Origin: an uncultured Glaciecola sp.
Lineage (GTDB): Bacteria; Pseudomonadota; Gammaproteobacteria; Enterobacterales; Alteromonadaceae
Reading direction: 5' to 3'
Length of the DNA: 64,000 nt
Assembly (NCBI RefSeq): GCF_937770335.1
Contig: NZ_CALJHY010000007.1
Span: 372,001-436,000 of the forward strand
In this document: piece after piece, positions 45,405 through 56,796 of the stretch
Layout: every line of letters begins with the position of its first letter
Numbering within the stretch: position 1 is the first letter of the stretch
Notes under the pieces: model-generated
Told to the model about the DNA's origin: nothing
The model's input: only the letters and a program-made list of their open reading frames with translations
The model's database searches: none
Made by a program: the position numbers and the translations under genes

Positions 45405-47078
45405 TTACTCGCCTTTAGCAGCTTTAAATGCTTCTGCCATCGCGCTAGCGAAACCAGCTTCGTCAGTCTTATTGTTAACGCTATCAATCGCTTCTTTCTC
45501 ATCAGCGTGATCTTTAGCTTTAACCGAAAGATTAACAATACGGTTCTTACGGTCAACACCCATGAATTTAGCATCGATTGCATCACCAACCTTCACTACT
45601 TCACCAGCATCTTCCACTCTATCGCGTGTAAGGTCACCAACACGGATATAACCTACAACTTCTTCGCCAAGTTGTACTGTTACACCTTTAGCATCGGCCT
45701 CAATTACTGTTCCATTAACAATAGCACCTTTCTTGTTATCTGTCAGATACTTATTGAATGGGTCTTCTTCAATTTGCTTAACACCAAGTGAGATACGCTC
45801 ACGTTCTGGGTCAACTTGAAGAACAACAGCTGAAATTTCGTCACCTTTCTTATAATCACGAACTGCATCTTCACCCGTTTTCTGCCATGAAATGTCAGAC
45901 AAGTGAACAAGACCATCAATGCCGCCGTCAAGGCCGATAAAGATACCGAAGTCAGTAATTGACTTAATCTTACCAGACACTTTGTCACCTTTTTCGTGTG
46001 ACTTAGCGAAAGTTTCCCAAGGGTTGTCAATACATTGCTTCAGGCCAAGAGAAATACGACGACGTTCTTCGTCAATTTCAAGCACCATAACTTCAACAAC
46101 ATCGCCAAGGTTAACTACTTTAGATGGGTGAATATTTTTGTTTGTCCAATCCATTTCTGAAACGTGAACTAGACCTTCAACACCGTCTTCAATTTCGACA
46201 AAGCAACCGTAGTCAGTTAAGTTGGTGACTGCACCACTTAAACGAGCACCTTCTGGGTAACGGTTAGCAATTTCTTGCCATGGATCGTTGCCCATTTGCT
46301 TCATACCTAATGAAACGCGTGACTTTTCTTTATCAAACTTAAGTACTTTAACGTTGATTTCATCACCTACGTTAACGATTTCGCTTGGGTGCTTAACGCG
46401 TTTCCAAGCCATATCAGTAATGTGTAGAAGACCATCTACACCACCTAAGTCTACGAACGCGCCGTAGTCAGTGAGGTTCTTAACGATACCTTTAACTTCA
46501 TCACCTTCTTCTAAGTTCGAAAGAAGTTGATCACGTTCTGCGCTGCTTTCTGCTTCGATAACTGCACGACGAGAAACAACAACGTTATTACGCTTAGCAT
46601 CAAGCTTAATAACTTTAAATTCTAATTCTTTGCCTTCAAGGTGAACTGTATCGCGAACAGGGCGAACATCAACAAGTGAACCAGGTAAGAATGCGCGTAC
46701 AGTATTAATTTCAACTGTGAAACCACCCTTAACTTTACCGTTGATAATACCTTTAATTGTTTCTTTTTCTTCGTAAACTCTTTCAAGCTCAACCCACGCT
46801 TCGTGGCGTTTCGCTTTCTCACGAGAAAGGATAGTTTCACCGAAACCATCTTCTATTGCATCTAATGCAACGTCAACAACATCACCAACAGCGATTTCTA
46901 ATGAACCGTCAGCCGCTTTAAATTGGTCTACCGGAATAGCACTTTCTGATTTTAGGCCTGCGTCAACAAGAACAATGTCTTTGTCGATAGATACTACTGT
47001 ACCTTTAACAATTGCGCCTGGGCGAGTTTCTATCTGTTGTAAGCTTTCTTCAAAAAGTTGTGCAAAATTTTCAGTCAT
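45405..47078 (-). CDS. rpsA: 30S ribosomal protein S1
   Basis: 557 residues with six S1/OB repeats, the normal gammaproteobacterial length. Repeats 3-6 carry the G-x-V-x-N-L-T-D-Y-G-x-F-V-x-(L/I) pattern ([45 protein letters not shown]). It binds mRNA leaders and starts translation of structured or Shine-Dalgarno-less messages. The start codon itself has no Shine-Dalgarno and is preceded by two hairpins, as in the autogenously controlled E. coli rpsA leader. Confidence 0.98.
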   Translation of the reverse strand: MTENFAQLFEESLQQIETRPGAIVKGTVVSIDKDIVLVDAGLKSESAIPVDQFKAADGSLEIAVGDVVDVALDAIEDGFGETILSREKAKRHEAWVELERVYEEKETIKGIINGKVKGGFTVEINTVRAFLPGSLVDVRPVRDTVHLEGKELEFKVIKLDAKRNNVVVSRRAVIEAESSAERDQLLSNLEEGDEVKGIVKNLTDYGAFVDLGGVDGLLHITDMAWKRVKHPSEIVNVGDEINVKVLKFDKEKSRVSLGMKQMGNDPWQEIANRYPEGARLSGAVTNLTDYGCFVEIEDGVEGLVHVSEMDWTNKNIHPSKVVNLGDVVEVMVLEIDEERRRISLGLKQCIDNPWETFAKSHEKGDKVSGKIKSITDFGIFIGLDGGIDGLVHLSDISWQKTGEDAVRDYKKGDEISAVVLQVDPERERISLGVKQIEEDPFNKYLTDNKKGAIVNGTVIEADAKGVTVQLGEEVVGYIRVGDLTRDRVEDAGEVVKVGDAIDAKFMGVDRKNRIVNLSVKAKDHADEKEAIDSVNNKTDEAGFASAMAEAFKAAKGE

Positions 47079-47101
47079 ATTATTTGATAGTCTTTTTTAA
47101 T

Positions 47102-47160
47102 CCGTAATATCATCCATGCGGTTACGGGGTTGTTAATAATACCGTCGTCGTCCTAACAAC
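47102..47160 (-). promoter_or_regulatory. structured rpsA leader (two hairpins, no Shine-Dalgarno)
   Basis: On the - strand GTTGTTA / TAACAAC (47129-47160) encloses a loop starting GGACGACG, and CCGTAA / TTACGG (47102-47127) encloses a loop with ATGGATG. A short A-rich, SD-less stretch then leads to the ATG. Hairpins with GGA in the loop upstream of an SD-less start are the arrangement known for S1 autoregulation in gammaproteobacteria. Confidence 0.6.
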
Positions 47161-47165
47161 AGTCT

Positions 47166-47852
47166 TTAAACATCGTCACCAAAAAGTTTGGATTCAATGA
47201 AATATTTTGCCTTATCAAGCACTTGCGTTATACCCATAGAGGTAGAATCAAGTACTAAAGCGTCGCTTGCAGCTACTAGAGGAGCAACCGAACGATTCGA
47301 ATCCCGCTCATCGCGAGCTTGTATATCTGATAAAAGGCGCGAAAGTTTAACATCATAGCCTTTTAGTTTCAACTGATCGTATCGTCTTTGCGCTCTCGAT
47401 TCAGCACTTGCCGTTAAAAATATTTTTACGTCTGCGTTTGGGAACACAACCGTTCCCATATCTCTGCCGTCTGCAACGAGCCCTGGGGGCTCAGCAAACG
47501 CTCTTTGCCTTCTTAATAATGCTTCTCTTACTGTAGGCAAAGCCGCCACTTGTGATGCAACAGAACCCACTTCTTCTGTTCGAATATCGTCGGTTACATC
47601 CTCTCCTTCTAATATGACCCGAGTAACTCCGTTGTGGGTGTCAAAAGTGACGTCCAAGCTTGCAGCTAGCGGCACGATACCCGCTTCGTCGTCAGGCTCA
47701 ATGCCATGATGCGTCGTTGCAACAGCGAGAACTCTATAAATTGCACCGCTGTCTAAAAATCGCCACTGATAATGTTCAGCTAAAAGCGTGCTTAGTGTTC
47801 CCTTGCCTGCACCGCTAGGCCCGTCAATAGTTACGACTGGCATCTTTTGCAT
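47166..47852 (-). CDS. cmk: cytidylate kinase
   Basis: 228 residues from ATG 47852, which has GGAG 7 bases upstream; an upstream in-frame start is not needed. P-loop GPSGAGKGT (about 10-18), the CMP-binding [16 protein letters not shown], and LID Arg residues ([13 protein letters not shown]). Phosphorylates CMP and dCMP. Part of aroA-cmk-rpsA. Confidence 0.97.
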   Translation of the reverse strand: MQKMPVVTIDGPSGAGKGTLSTLLAEHYQWRFLDSGAIYRVLAVATTHHGIEPDDEAGIVPLAASLDVTFDTHNGVTRVILEGEDVTDDIRTEEVGSVASQVAALPTVREALLRRQRAFAEPPGLVADGRDMGTVVFPNADVKIFLTASAESRAQRRYDQLKLKGYDVKLSRLLSDIQARDERDSNRSVAPLVAASDALVLDSTSMGITQVLDKAKYFIESKLFGDDV

Positions 47853-47978
47853 AATTACTCCATTACGTTTGCTGCTCGAAAAACGCCGCAATTATACGCG
47901 CATGAGCCAACAGTGCAATGCCTTATCAAGATTGGCGTGTTTCGCAACTGGCTATTTGCAGATTTATACGAAAAACGA

Positions 47979-49259
47979 CTACCTCGCTATTTTACGAAAT
48001 TCGTCAAAATAGGTAGGAAAGGTTTTAGCTGTGCATCCTGGGTCATTAATTGTGATGCCGGCATCACCCAAAGCTAATAATGAAAAGCACATTGCTACTC
48101 GGTGATCATTATACGTGTCAATGGCAGCGTGTTTAAGCTGCACCGGTGGCGTGATTGTAATGAAATCATGTCCCTCTTCAACTATCGCCCCTACTTTTTT
48201 TAACTCTGTTGCCATTGCATGTAGACGATCAGTTTCTTTTACACGCCAATTATATACGTTTGAAATGCGAGTTGTTCCTTTCGCAAACAAAGCGGTAGTA
48301 GCTATGGTCATTGCAGCATCGGGAATATGGTTCATGTCCATATCAACTGCGGTCAAAGGACCCCCTGTTACCGAAATGAAATCGTCCCCCCACGTCACTT
48401 GTGCACCCATTTTTGCGAGTACATCAGCGAAAGCTATATCGCCCTGAATAGATGCTTTACCTACACCAGTGACTTTAACCGTCCCTCCTTTTATTGCCGC
48501 GGCTGCGAGGAAATAAGAAGCTGAAGATGCATCCCCTTCAACTAAAAAAGTACCTGGCGACTGATATTGTTGCCCCGCTTTAATAACAAAAGACTGATAG
48601 TTATTATTGGTCACGTTTACGCCAAAAGTTGCCATCGTCTTAAGAGTAATATCGATGTAAGGCTTGGAGACAAGTTCGCCTATGATATGAATGCTCACTG
48701 CATGCTCTAGCAAGGGAGAAGCCATCAATAGCGCAGTTAAAAACTGACTTGAAACAGAGCCGTCAATATTAAATGACATAGTGTCTAATTGACGACCTCT
48801 AATTCGTAGCGGCGGATAACCGCTATTTTTCAGGTAACTTATATCCGCACCCGCATTAACTAACTCATTGACCAAGTCCCCAATCGGTCGTTCTTCCATG
48901 CGAGGTTCACCGGTTAGCTCAACGTCAACGTTTGAAAATGCTAACGCCGCACAAAGCGGGCGCATTGCGGTTCCTGCATTTCCTAAAAATAATGAAAGGG
49001 GCTTATCTATCGAAAATGCTCCGCCAAGACCAATGACCTCACATTCGGTTTTATCCTCATTTAGACGGTAACTCACACCTAATTGGGTTAATGCATTTAG
49101 CATATGCTTGATATCATCACTATCTAATAAGTTCGTTAGCGTGGTATTACCCTTTGCCAGAGCGGCTAACAGCAGCGCTCGGTTTGATAAACTTTTTGAG
49201 CCTGGTACATTTATTTCACCTTCAACATGCCCAATCGGCTCAAGAGTTAAGCTATCCAT
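47979..49259 (-). CDS. aroA: 3-phosphoshikimate 1-carboxyvinyltransferase (EPSP synthase)
   Basis: 426 residues, class I EPSP synthase. [19 protein letters not shown] (S3P-binding Lys/Ser), [17 protein letters not shown] (PEP site; Gly96-type residue kept, i.e. glyphosate-sensitive form), [10 protein letters not shown], and [14 protein letters not shown]. Sixth step of the shikimate pathway. Begins directly after the serC stop. Confidence 0.98.
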   Translation of the reverse strand: MDSLTLEPIGHVEGEINVPGSKSLSNRALLLAALAKGNTTLTNLLDSDDIKHMLNALTQLGVSYRLNEDKTECEVIGLGGAFSIDKPLSLFLGNAGTAMRPLCAALAFSNVDVELTGEPRMEERPIGDLVNELVNAGADISYLKNSGYPPLRIRGRQLDTMSFNIDGSVSSQFLTALLMASPLLEHAVSIHIIGELVSKPYIDITLKTMATFGVNVTNNNYQSFVIKAGQQYQSPGTFLVEGDASSASYFLAAAAIKGGTVKVTGVGKASIQGDIAFADVLAKMGAQVTWGDDFISVTGGPLTAVDMDMNHIPDAAMTIATTALFAKGTTRISNVYNWRVKETDRLHAMATELKKVGAIVEEGHDFITITPPVQLKHAAIDTYNDHRVAMCFSLLALGDAGITINDPGCTAKTFPTYFDEFRKIAR

Positions 49260-50351
49260 CTATCCATTCTTCCTTTCAAATTCTTGCATAAAATCAGCCA
49301 AGGCTTGAGCACCGGCTAATGGCATTGCATTATATATACTTGCACGCATACCACCTACCGCTCGGTGTCCCTTTAATGCAACTAAGCCGTTGTTTTCAGC
49401 TTGTTCTAAAAACAAATCATTGAGCGACTCATCACTCAATTTAAAGGTGACATTCATTTTTGAGCGATACTCGCTATGTACGTTATTTTTATAAAAACCA
49501 GTAGCATCAATTTGACTATATAAAACCTCGCTCTTGCGCTGGTTTAACATCGCTATTGCATCTAAACCGCCTTGCGCTTTGAGCCACTTAAAAACTAATC
49601 CCGCTAGATACCAAGAAAAGGTCGGTGGCGTGTTATACATCGAGCCACTTTTAGCTTGTAACTGATAGTCAAAAATAGCAGGTGTGTCCTTTCTAGAAAT
49701 CCCGACAAGGTCATTTCGCACAATCACAACTGACAGTCCTGATGGACCTATGTTTTTTTGTGCGCCGGCATAAATAACACCGTAATCGTCTATATTCAGA
49801 GGTTTGGACAATATATTCGAAGACATGTCAGCCACGATTGGGACATTACCACTATCCGATTTTGGCACCCAATTTATTTCAATACCATCCACCGTCTCAT
49901 TAGTACAATAGTGAAAATATCCTGACTCTTCAGCAATTGACCATTCATCTTGTTTGGGAACATACATTTTGCCGTCAATTTCTTTGCTAGTTGCAACGAT
50001 ACTACTCCGACAAAATTTTTGCGCTTCTTGTTCTGCGCCAATAGACCATTGACCCGAGACTAAGTGCTGACTTAGATCTGATGGTTTTGAAATATTCAAC
50101 GGTACTGCTGAAAACTGCCCTCTGCCACCACCGTGCATAAAAAGCACGCTATAGTTCGGAGGGATTTGGAGTAGGTCACGAAGATCTGCTTCAGCTTGTT
50201 CAGCAACCTCCATAAAGGGTTTACCTCTGTGGCTCACTTCCATTACTGAGGTACCTAAACCCTGCCAATCGATAAACTCTTCTTGCGCTTGTTGCATAAC
50301 CTCTTGTGGAAGCATGGCTGGACCGGCACTAAAATTAAATATGTTTTGCAT
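49260..50351 (-). CDS. serC: phosphoserine aminotransferase
   Basis: 363 residues, class V PLP aminotransferase. FNFSAGPAMLPQEV at the start, SHRGKPF, MHGGGRGQF, and the PLP Lys in YAGAQKNIGPSGL (about 198). It makes 3-phosphoserine and also serves pyridoxal phosphate synthesis. Its stop touches the aroA start, the serC-aroA operon of gammaproteobacteria. Confidence 0.98.
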   Translation of the reverse strand: MQNIFNFSAGPAMLPQEVMQQAQEEFIDWQGLGTSVMEVSHRGKPFMEVAEQAEADLRDLLQIPPNYSVLFMHGGGRGQFSAVPLNISKPSDLSQHLVSGQWSIGAEQEAQKFCRSSIVATSKEIDGKMYVPKQDEWSIAEESGYFHYCTNETVDGIEINWVPKSDSGNVPIVADMSSNILSKPLNIDDYGVIYAGAQKNIGPSGLSVVIVRNDLVGISRKDTPAIFDYQLQAKSGSMYNTPPTFSWYLAGLVFKWLKAQGGLDAIAMLNQRKSEVLYSQIDATGFYKNNVHSEYRSKMNVTFKLSDESLNDLFLEQAENNGLVALKGHRAVGGMRASIYNAMPLAGAQALADFMQEFERKNG

Positions 50352-50373
50352 TAACTTTCATTTTCCAAAAACA

Positions 50374-50400
50374 AAATAAGCGGCAAAACGCCGCTTATTT
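50374..50400 (-). terminator. terminator after gyrA
   Basis: TAAGCGGC / GCCGCTTA with a GTTTT loop (as read on the - strand), extended by A-T pairs and followed by UUUGUUUUU, between the gyrA stop and serC. Confidence 0.85.
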
Positions 50401-50438
50401 ATACACTTTAACTAATTACTTTTTCGCGTAATTAAGGC

Positions 50439-53087
50439 TTATTCTGAGTCAGTTGGCGTTTCTGCATCAGGTGTCTCGCTAGATGAATCCGTATCAGTTG
50501 ACTCTACAGTTTCAGCTGTGTCTTCTGTTGATTCTCCATCTAGGTCTTCAAGTATTTCTTGTTCAACTTCATCGATACGTTGAAGAGCTACCACAAGTTC
50601 GTCTTCAGCAGTTCTAATTAAACGAACACCTTGTGTATTTCGTCCTACCGTCGACACTTCTGAAGCACGAGTTCGAACCAACGTACCTTTGTCACTGATG
50701 AGCATTATTTCTTTGCTTTCGTCTACTTGAATTGCACCAACAACTAAGCCATTGCGTTCTGACACTTTAATAGAGACAACACCTTTCGTTGCTCTACTCT
50801 TGGCCGGATACTGCTCAATTGGAGTGCGTTTACCAAAACCGTTCTCAGTAGCCGTTAAAATATCGCCTTCACCTTGCGGCACAATGAGAGAGACAACTTT
50901 CTCATTTTCCATCAAGCGGATACCGCGAACACCTGTTGCAGTTCTGCCCATTGGACGAACTTGGTCTTCGCTAAATCGAACCACTTTACCAGCGTCAGAG
51001 AACAACATAATTTCACTTTGGCCGTCGGTTAAGTCAACACCTATCAATTCATTTCCATCATTTAGATTAACAGCAATGATACCGTTAGCTCTTGGACGTG
51101 AATATTGAGTCAGTTCGGTTTTCTTAACCGTACCATTTGTTGTCGCCATAAATACAAATTTGCCCGCTTCAAATTCTTGAATTGGAAGTATTGCAGTAAT
51201 GCGCTCACCTTCTTCAAGAGGAAGAATATTAACAATTGGACGACCACGTGCATTTCGGCTCGCAAGTGGTAACTGATAAACCTTAAGCCAGTATAATCTG
51301 CCCCTTGTGGAGAAACAAAGAATGTGATCATGAGTGTTAGCAACTAGCAACTTCTCAATAAAGTCTTCACCCTTCATTTTCGTTGCTGACTTGCCTTTAC
51401 CACCACGTCTCTGAGCTTCATAGTCAGAAAGTTTCTGATACTTAACATAACCTTCACGAGACAAGGTAACAACAACATCTTCACGTTCAATTAAATCTTC
51501 AATATCGATATCATGAGTGGCTGCGGTGATTTCTGTACGACGTTTATCACCAAATTCATCGCGTATTGCTTCTAATTCTTCTCGAATTATTTCCATCAAA
51601 CGCTCTGAGCTAGCCAAAATGTGTAATAACTCTGCAATAATATCGAGTAAGGCTTTATATTCATCCAGTATCTTGTCGTGCTCAAGACCCGTTAATTTAT
51701 TTAAACGTAAATCTAGTATTGCTTGGGCTTGTTCTTCTGTTAAGAAATATTGTCCATCACGAATACCAAAATCTGGAGCTAACCAATCGGGACGAGCTGC
51801 GTCATTGCCTGATCTAGAGAGCATTTCTGCAACATCACCTAAATCCCAACCTTGAGCTACTAACGATTTCTTCGCATCCGACGGACTTTGCGACGCTTTA
51901 ATCATTTCGATTATCGGGTCAATGTTGACCAATGCAATCGCTAAACCTTCAAGAATGTGAGCCCTATCGCGCGCTTTTTTCAACTCAAAAACAGTTCTAC
52001 GAGTCACAACTTCGCGACGGTGTAATACAAATTTTTGTAATATCTCTTTTAGGTTGAAAATGCGTGGTTGTTTATTATCTAGCGCAACCATATTGATACC
52101 AAACACTGTTTGAAGCTGCGTGTTAGCGTATAAATGGTTTAGTAATACTTCACCCGATTCATTGCGTTTTACTTCAATGACGATGCGCATACCATCTTTA
52201 TCAGACTCATCGCGCAATGCAGAAACGCCTTCAATACGTTTTTCTTTAACTAAGTCTGCAATTTTTTCAATCAAACGCGCTTTGTTAACTTGATAAGGCA
52301 ATTCATGAACAATGATCGTTTCTTTACCATTGTCTTCTTGTTCAATTTCGGCTCTTGCTCGCAGATAGATTTTACCACGGCCTGTTTTATAAGCTTCTAC
52401 TATGCCTTTTCGACCACTGATGAATGCGGCTGTAGGGAAATCTGGGCCAGGAATGATGTCTAACAATTCATCGATACTTAAATCGGGATTATTAATAAGT
52501 TCAATACAACCGTTTACCACTTCGGTTAGGTTATGTGGCGGGATATTTGTCGCCATACCAACCGCGATACCAGAAGAACCATTAATCAATAAATTAGGAA
52601 CTCGAGTCGGTAAAACTTCTGGAATATGTTCCTGACCATCATAGTTGGGTACAAAATTAACGGTTTCTTTTTCAAGGTCAGCTAATAATTCATGCGCAAT
52701 TTTTGACATACGAATTTCGGTATAACGCATTGCAGCAGCAGAATCACCATCAACAGAACCAAAATTACCTTGACCGTCAACCAGCATATAGCGTAGTGAA
52801 AAATGTTGAGCCATACGAACGATGGTGTCGTAAACTGCCGAGTCACCGTGAGGGTGATACTTACCAATGACGTCACCAACGACACGGGCAGACTTCTTAT
52901 AAGGCTTGTTGAAATCATTTTTCAACTCATTCATCGCAAATAAAACGCGGCGGTGAACTGGTTTTAAGCCATCTCTTACGTCGGGAAGAGCTCGACCCAC
53001 GATGACACTCATCGCATAATCTAGGTAAGAGTTCTTTAATTCATCTTCGATATTAATCGGCAGGATTTCTTTAGCGTTATCAGTCAT
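50439..53087 (-). CDS. gyrA: DNA gyrase subunit A
   Basis: 882 residues from ATG 53087 (an upstream GTG would overlap the ribosome site AAAGGA). Catalytic Tyr in [13 protein letters not shown] (about 122). The quinolone-resistance region [17 protein letters not shown] keeps Ser83 and Asp87 (E. coli numbering), a susceptible genotype. The C-terminal beta-pinwheel has the GyrA box QRRGGKGKS (about 557), followed by an acidic tail rich in Glu, Asp, Thr and Ser. Introduces negative supercoils with GyrB. Confidence 0.98.
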   Translation of the reverse strand: MTDNAKEILPINIEDELKNSYLDYAMSVIVGRALPDVRDGLKPVHRRVLFAMNELKNDFNKPYKKSARVVGDVIGKYHPHGDSAVYDTIVRMAQHFSLRYMLVDGQGNFGSVDGDSAAAMRYTEIRMSKIAHELLADLEKETVNFVPNYDGQEHIPEVLPTRVPNLLINGSSGIAVGMATNIPPHNLTEVVNGCIELINNPDLSIDELLDIIPGPDFPTAAFISGRKGIVEAYKTGRGKIYLRARAEIEQEDNGKETIIVHELPYQVNKARLIEKIADLVKEKRIEGVSALRDESDKDGMRIVIEVKRNESGEVLLNHLYANTQLQTVFGINMVALDNKQPRIFNLKEILQKFVLHRREVVTRRTVFELKKARDRAHILEGLAIALVNIDPIIEMIKASQSPSDAKKSLVAQGWDLGDVAEMLSRSGNDAARPDWLAPDFGIRDGQYFLTEEQAQAILDLRLNKLTGLEHDKILDEYKALLDIIAELLHILASSERLMEIIREELEAIRDEFGDKRRTEITAATHDIDIEDLIEREDVVVTLSREGYVKYQKLSDYEAQRRGGKGKSATKMKGEDFIEKLLVANTHDHILCFSTRGRLYWLKVYQLPLASRNARGRPIVNILPLEEGERITAILPIQEFEAGKFVFMATTNGTVKKTELTQYSRPRANGIIAVNLNDGNELIGVDLTDGQSEIMLFSDAGKVVRFSEDQVRPMGRTATGVRGIRLMENEKVVSLIVPQGEGDILTATENGFGKRTPIEQYPAKSRATKGVVSIKVSERNGLVVGAIQVDESKEIMLISDKGTLVRTRASEVSTVGRNTQGVRLIRTAEDELVVALQRIDEVEQEILEDLDGESTEDTAETVESTDTDSSSETPDAETPTDSE

Positions 53088-53330
53088 AAACTGCACTGTC
53101 CTTTATTATTTGTAGAGCATTTACAAACTGATGCTATCTATTCTATAAATAGACGTTGACCTGACGTAAATGGCTCACTTGTTATTGTTAGCCAAGGCTT
53201 GGCCAATAGATATTATCATTAAGGCTGTTGAATATGTAGATGTATGTCATAATAATTCGTATAAAAATTATCAGTTGACATGCTTCACAGCGTTAAAGGC
53301 TGAAAAAAACAAGAATTCTTTGAGGATGAC

Positions 53331-54041
53331 ATGACTGTAGTTAATGTTGATAACAATGAAATAGCGAAGTTTTCCGCTTTAGCTTCCAAATGGTGGGATC
53401 TTAATGGAGAGTTTAAACCGCTTCATGATATAAATCCGGTGCGACTCTCTTTTATAGAAGAAAAGTCTCAGGGATTGCTTTCAAAAGACATTTTGGATGT
53501 CGGTTGCGGGGGCGGGATTCTCGCTGAGTCAATGGCTAAGATTGGTGCTTTAGTGACGGCGATTGACTTAGCTAAAGATTCATTAGATGTAGCAAAGTTA
53601 CATGGCTTAGAGTCGGGTGTTAGTGTCAATTATGAGTTAAGCAGTGCGGAAGACTATGCACGTGACTTTCCTGAGAGCAAGGACATTGTTACTTGTTTGG
53701 AAATGTTAGAACATGTACCCGACCCTGCTTCGGTTATTCAAGCCTGCGCTAATATCGTGAAACCAGGGGGTAAAATTTTCTTTTCTACTATTAACAGAAA
53801 TATGAAATCTTGGGTTATGGCAATTCTAGGCGCGGAGTATGTTCTTAACTTAGTGCCAAAGGGGACACACGATCATAAGAGATTCATTACCCCTGCTGAA
53901 ATGACGCGATGGATAGACGGCACAAGTTTGGTACCAAAAGCGATAACCGGCCTGCATCTGAATCCACTTACTAATACCTATTATCTGTCAAATAAAAACG
54001 TTGATGTAAATTATATACTTTATTGCGAAAAGCCTCGATAA
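53331..54041 (+). CDS. ubiG: ubiquinone biosynthesis O-methyltransferase
   Basis: 236 residues. [29 protein letters not shown] is the UbiG N-terminal signature; the SAM site is [14 protein letters not shown] and motif [11 protein letters not shown] follows. Catalyses both O-methylations in ubiquinone synthesis. GAGGATG precedes ATG. Divergent from gyrA and upstream of nrdA, the same neighbourhood as in E. coli (gyrA-ubiG-nrdAB). Confidence 0.97.
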   Translation: MTVVNVDNNEIAKFSALASKWWDLNGEFKPLHDINPVRLSFIEEKSQGLLSKDILDVGCGGGILAESMAKIGALVTAIDLAKDSLDVAKLHGLESGVSVNYELSSAEDYARDFPESKDIVTCLEMLEHVPDPASVIQACANIVKPGGKIFFSTINRNMKSWVMAILGAEYVLNLVPKGTHDHKRFITPAEMTRWIDGTSLVPKAITGLHLNPLTNTYYLSNKNVDVNYILYCEKPR

Positions 54042-54256
54042 CCACCATATCTAGTGGCTTTTTAATAAATCAACACTAGATACATGTTTCCCGTTACAAC
54101 AAAAAAGCATAAAAAAAGCGCTTTTTAGACTAATTTATTTTTCAAAAAAATAAATAAAAATAATTCAGTTGCATCCTTTATAACCTTGCTGATTTGGCTG
54201 CGTTAACGTTAGTCACTACTAACTGAACTATAAACTAGTGCCAAAACCATTAGAAA

Positions 54257-54272
54257 ACACTATATGTTGGGT
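54257..54272 (+). promoter_or_regulatory. NrdR box 1 upstream of nrdA
   Basis: ACACTATATGTTGGGT matches the NrdR consensus ACACWATATWTWGKGT at 15 of 16 positions. It is 32 bp (three helical turns) upstream of box 2, the spacing used by NrdR. Confidence 0.85.
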
Positions 54273-54288
54273 TGCATCTAACTCAAAA

Positions 54289-54304
54289 CCTCACTATCTT
54301 GTGT
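54289..54304 (+). promoter_or_regulatory. NrdR box 2 upstream of nrdA
   Basis: CCTCACTATCTTGTGT matches the NrdR consensus at 12 of 16 positions, with the right half (TTGTGT) intact, exactly 32 bp after box 1. Confidence 0.75.
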
Positions 54305-54342
54305 TCACCAGGTCCCAGACACCGAATCATGAGTGTGACAAT

Positions 54343-54351
54343 TTATACACA
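54343..54351 (+). promoter_or_regulatory. DnaA box upstream of nrdA
   Basis: TTATACACA is a consensus DnaA box (TTWTNCACA). DnaA is a known regulator of nrdAB in E. coli. It lies 86 bp upstream of the nrdA start and 39 bp after NrdR box 2. Confidence 0.65.
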
Positions 54352-54436
54352 ATATCTGGGTGTTTTCTTGGCAAGGATTTAAGGGAATTTAAATCGAGCT
54401 AAACAAATCGGCAAGACCAAAGAGCGACAATAAAAA

Positions 54437-56758
54437 ATGAACAGTACTCTTCTAGTGACAAAAAGAAACGGCAGACAAGAACCCATTGAATTAGACAAAA
54501 TCCACAAAGTCGTAAAATGGGCAGCCAACGGCTTAACTGATGTATCGGTTTCACAAGTCGAAATAAAAGCTCAAATTCAGTTCTACAATGGCATTAAGAC
54601 TGCAGAAATTCACGAAACGATGATCAAATCTGCAGCCGACCTTATTTCAACAGAAGTACCAGATTATCAATATCTTGCTGCTCGTCTAGCTATTTTTCAT
54701 TTACGTAAGAAAGCTTATGGTCAATTTGAACCGCCTACTCTTTATACGCATGTAAAGAAAATGGTTGAAACTAAAAAATATGATGACCATTTAATGCTAG
54801 ATTACACTCAGGCTGAATTTGAAGAGATGGATAACTTCATTGATCATTGGCGTGATATGAACTTTAGCTATGCTGCAGTCAAGCAGTTAGAAGGTAAATA
54901 CTTAGTACAGAATCGTGTTACTGGAGAGATTTATGAAAGCGCTCAGTTTTTATATATACTCGTTGCTGCATGTTTATTTGCAAAGTACCCAATTGAATCC
55001 CGTATGGATTATATAAAACGCTTTTACGACGCTGCTTCAACGTTTAAGATCTCGTTGCCAACACCAATAATGGCCGGTGTTAGAACCCCTACTCGTCAAT
55101 TCAGTTCATGCGTTTTGATTGAAGCTGGCGACAGCTTAGACTCAATTAATGCAACAGCATCAGCAATTGTAAAGTACGTGAGCCAACGCGCAGGTATCGG
55201 CGTTAATGCTGGTCGTATTAGAGCATTAGGAAGCCCAATAAGAGGGGGAGAAGCTTTCCACACCGGTTGTATTCCTTTTTACAAACACTTCCAGACTGCT
55301 GTTAAAAGTTGCTCCCAAGGCGGCGTTCGTGGTGGTGCAGCGACTCTTTTTTATCCTTTATGGCATATGGAAGTTGAATCATTGCTGGTATTGAAAAATA
55401 ACAGAGGTGTTGAGGAGAACCGAGTTCGTCATTTAGATTACGGCGTACAATTTAATAAATTAATGTATACCCGAATGATTAAAGACGATTACATCACTTT
55501 ATTTAGTCCATCAGATACACCAGGGCTATATGATGCATTCTTTGCAGACCAAGCCGAATTTGAACGTTTATATTCAATATATGAAGCTGACGACAGCATT
55601 CGTAAAAAGCGCATCAAAGCCATTGAATTGTTCAGTTTATTTATGCAAGAGCGTGCAAGTACGGGTCGAATTTATTTGCAGAATGTTGACCACTGCAACA
55701 CTCATAGCCCATTTAATCCTAAGTTTGCGCCAGTGCGTCAAAGCAACTTATGCTTAGAAATTGCGTTACCTACGAAGCCACTGTCGCATATCAACGATGA
55801 AGAAGGTGAAATTGCGCTTTGTACTTTGTCAGCGTTTAACCTTGGCGAAATAAAGAACTTGGATGAACTGGAAGAACTATCTGACTTGGCAGTGCGCGCA
55901 CTAGACAGTTTATTGGATTATCAAGACTACCCCGTTCCTGCGGCATACAATGCCACCGTAGGTAGACGTACCTTAGGCGTCGGTGTGATTAATTTAGCTT
56001 ATTATCTTGCTAAAAACGGTGTTAAGTACAGCGATCATAGTGCAAATGGCCTAGTTCATAGAACATTTGAAGCAATGCAGTATTATCTACTCAAAGCATC
56101 AATGGAGTTAGCTAAAGAAAAAGGCGCTTGTCCTAAGTTTAACGAAACGACTTATTCACAAGGCTTAATGCCTATTGATACATACAAAAAAGACGTTGAT
56201 GGTATTTGTAATGAGCCTCTTCATTACGATTGGGACACCCTTCGTAATGATATCGTCAAGCATGGTTTACGAAATAGTACATTATCAGCGCTTATGCCAT
56301 CAGAGACTTCATCTCAAATTTCAAATGCCACAAATGGTATTGAACCACCACGTGGGCATATCAGTATTAAAGCTAGTAAGGACGGTATTTTGAAACAAGT
56401 CGTTCCAGAATATCAACGTTTGAAAGATAACTATGAGCTACTTTGGGAGCTCAAGTCAAATGACGGTTACTTACAGTTGGTCGCAATTATGCAGAAGTTT
56501 ATTGATCAGGCTATTTCAGCAAACACTAGCTACGACCCAGGCAAGTATGAAGGCAACAAAGTACCGATGAAAGTACTATTGAAAGACTTACTAACTACCT
56601 ACAAATTAGGTATTAAAACGCTTTATTATCACAACACTAGAGATGGCGCTACAGACAATACAGACAAAGCTTATGTAGAAGAAGCTACATCTAAACCAGC
56701 ACAAGAAGTCATTATTGAAGAAGATGACGATTGCGCTGGCGGTGCTTGTAAAATATAG
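54437..56758 (+). CDS. nrdA: ribonucleoside-diphosphate reductase subunit alpha (class Ia)
   Basis: 773 residues, close to E. coli NrdA. ATP-cone at 1-90 (TKRNGRQEPIELDKIHKVVKWA) for dATP inhibition; active-site Cys in SSCVLIEAGDSL (about 225), radical Cys in NLCLEIALPT (about 438) and partner Cys in ALCTLSAFNLGE (about 462); C-terminal redox pair in DDCAGGACKI. Reduces NDPs to dNDPs with NrdB. Controlled by NrdR boxes and a DnaA box upstream. Confidence 0.98.
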   Translation: MNSTLLVTKRNGRQEPIELDKIHKVVKWAANGLTDVSVSQVEIKAQIQFYNGIKTAEIHETMIKSAADLISTEVPDYQYLAARLAIFHLRKKAYGQFEPPTLYTHVKKMVETKKYDDHLMLDYTQAEFEEMDNFIDHWRDMNFSYAAVKQLEGKYLVQNRVTGEIYESAQFLYILVAACLFAKYPIESRMDYIKRFYDAASTFKISLPTPIMAGVRTPTRQFSSCVLIEAGDSLDSINATASAIVKYVSQRAGIGVNAGRIRALGSPIRGGEAFHTGCIPFYKHFQTAVKSCSQGGVRGGAATLFYPLWHMEVESLLVLKNNRGVEENRVRHLDYGVQFNKLMYTRMIKDDYITLFSPSDTPGLYDAFFADQAEFERLYSIYEADDSIRKKRIKAIELFSLFMQERASTGRIYLQNVDHCNTHSPFNPKFAPVRQSNLCLEIALPTKPLSHINDEEGEIALCTLSAFNLGEIKNLDELEELSDLAVRALDSLLDYQDYPVPAAYNATVGRRTLGVGVINLAYYLAKNGVKYSDHSANGLVHRTFEAMQYYLLKASMELAKEKGACPKFNETTYSQGLMPIDTYKKDVDGICNEPLHYDWDTLRNDIVKHGLRNSTLSALMPSETSSQISNATNGIEPPRGHISIKASKDGILKQVVPEYQRLKDNYELLWELKSNDGYLQLVAIMQKFIDQAISANTSYDPGKYEGNKVPMKVLLKDLLTTYKLGIKTLYYHNTRDGATDNTDKAYVEEATSKPAQEVIIEEDDDCAGGACKI

Positions 56759-56796
56759 ATTCATTTGATTAAACCAATAAGTGGCAATATAAAACA

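Noticed and set aside
45372-45791. 139-residue + strand open frame
   Set aside because: It is antisense to ihfB, the rpsA terminator and rpsA, and has no ribosome site or domain; rpsA is certain.
52800-52900. Quinolone-resistance mutation in gyrA
   Set aside because: Ser83 and Asp87 equivalents are both wild type.
54113-54126. AAAAAGCGCTTTTT palindrome after ubiG as a terminator
   Set aside because: Without a loop outside GCGC the stem is only A-T pairs; too weak to call.
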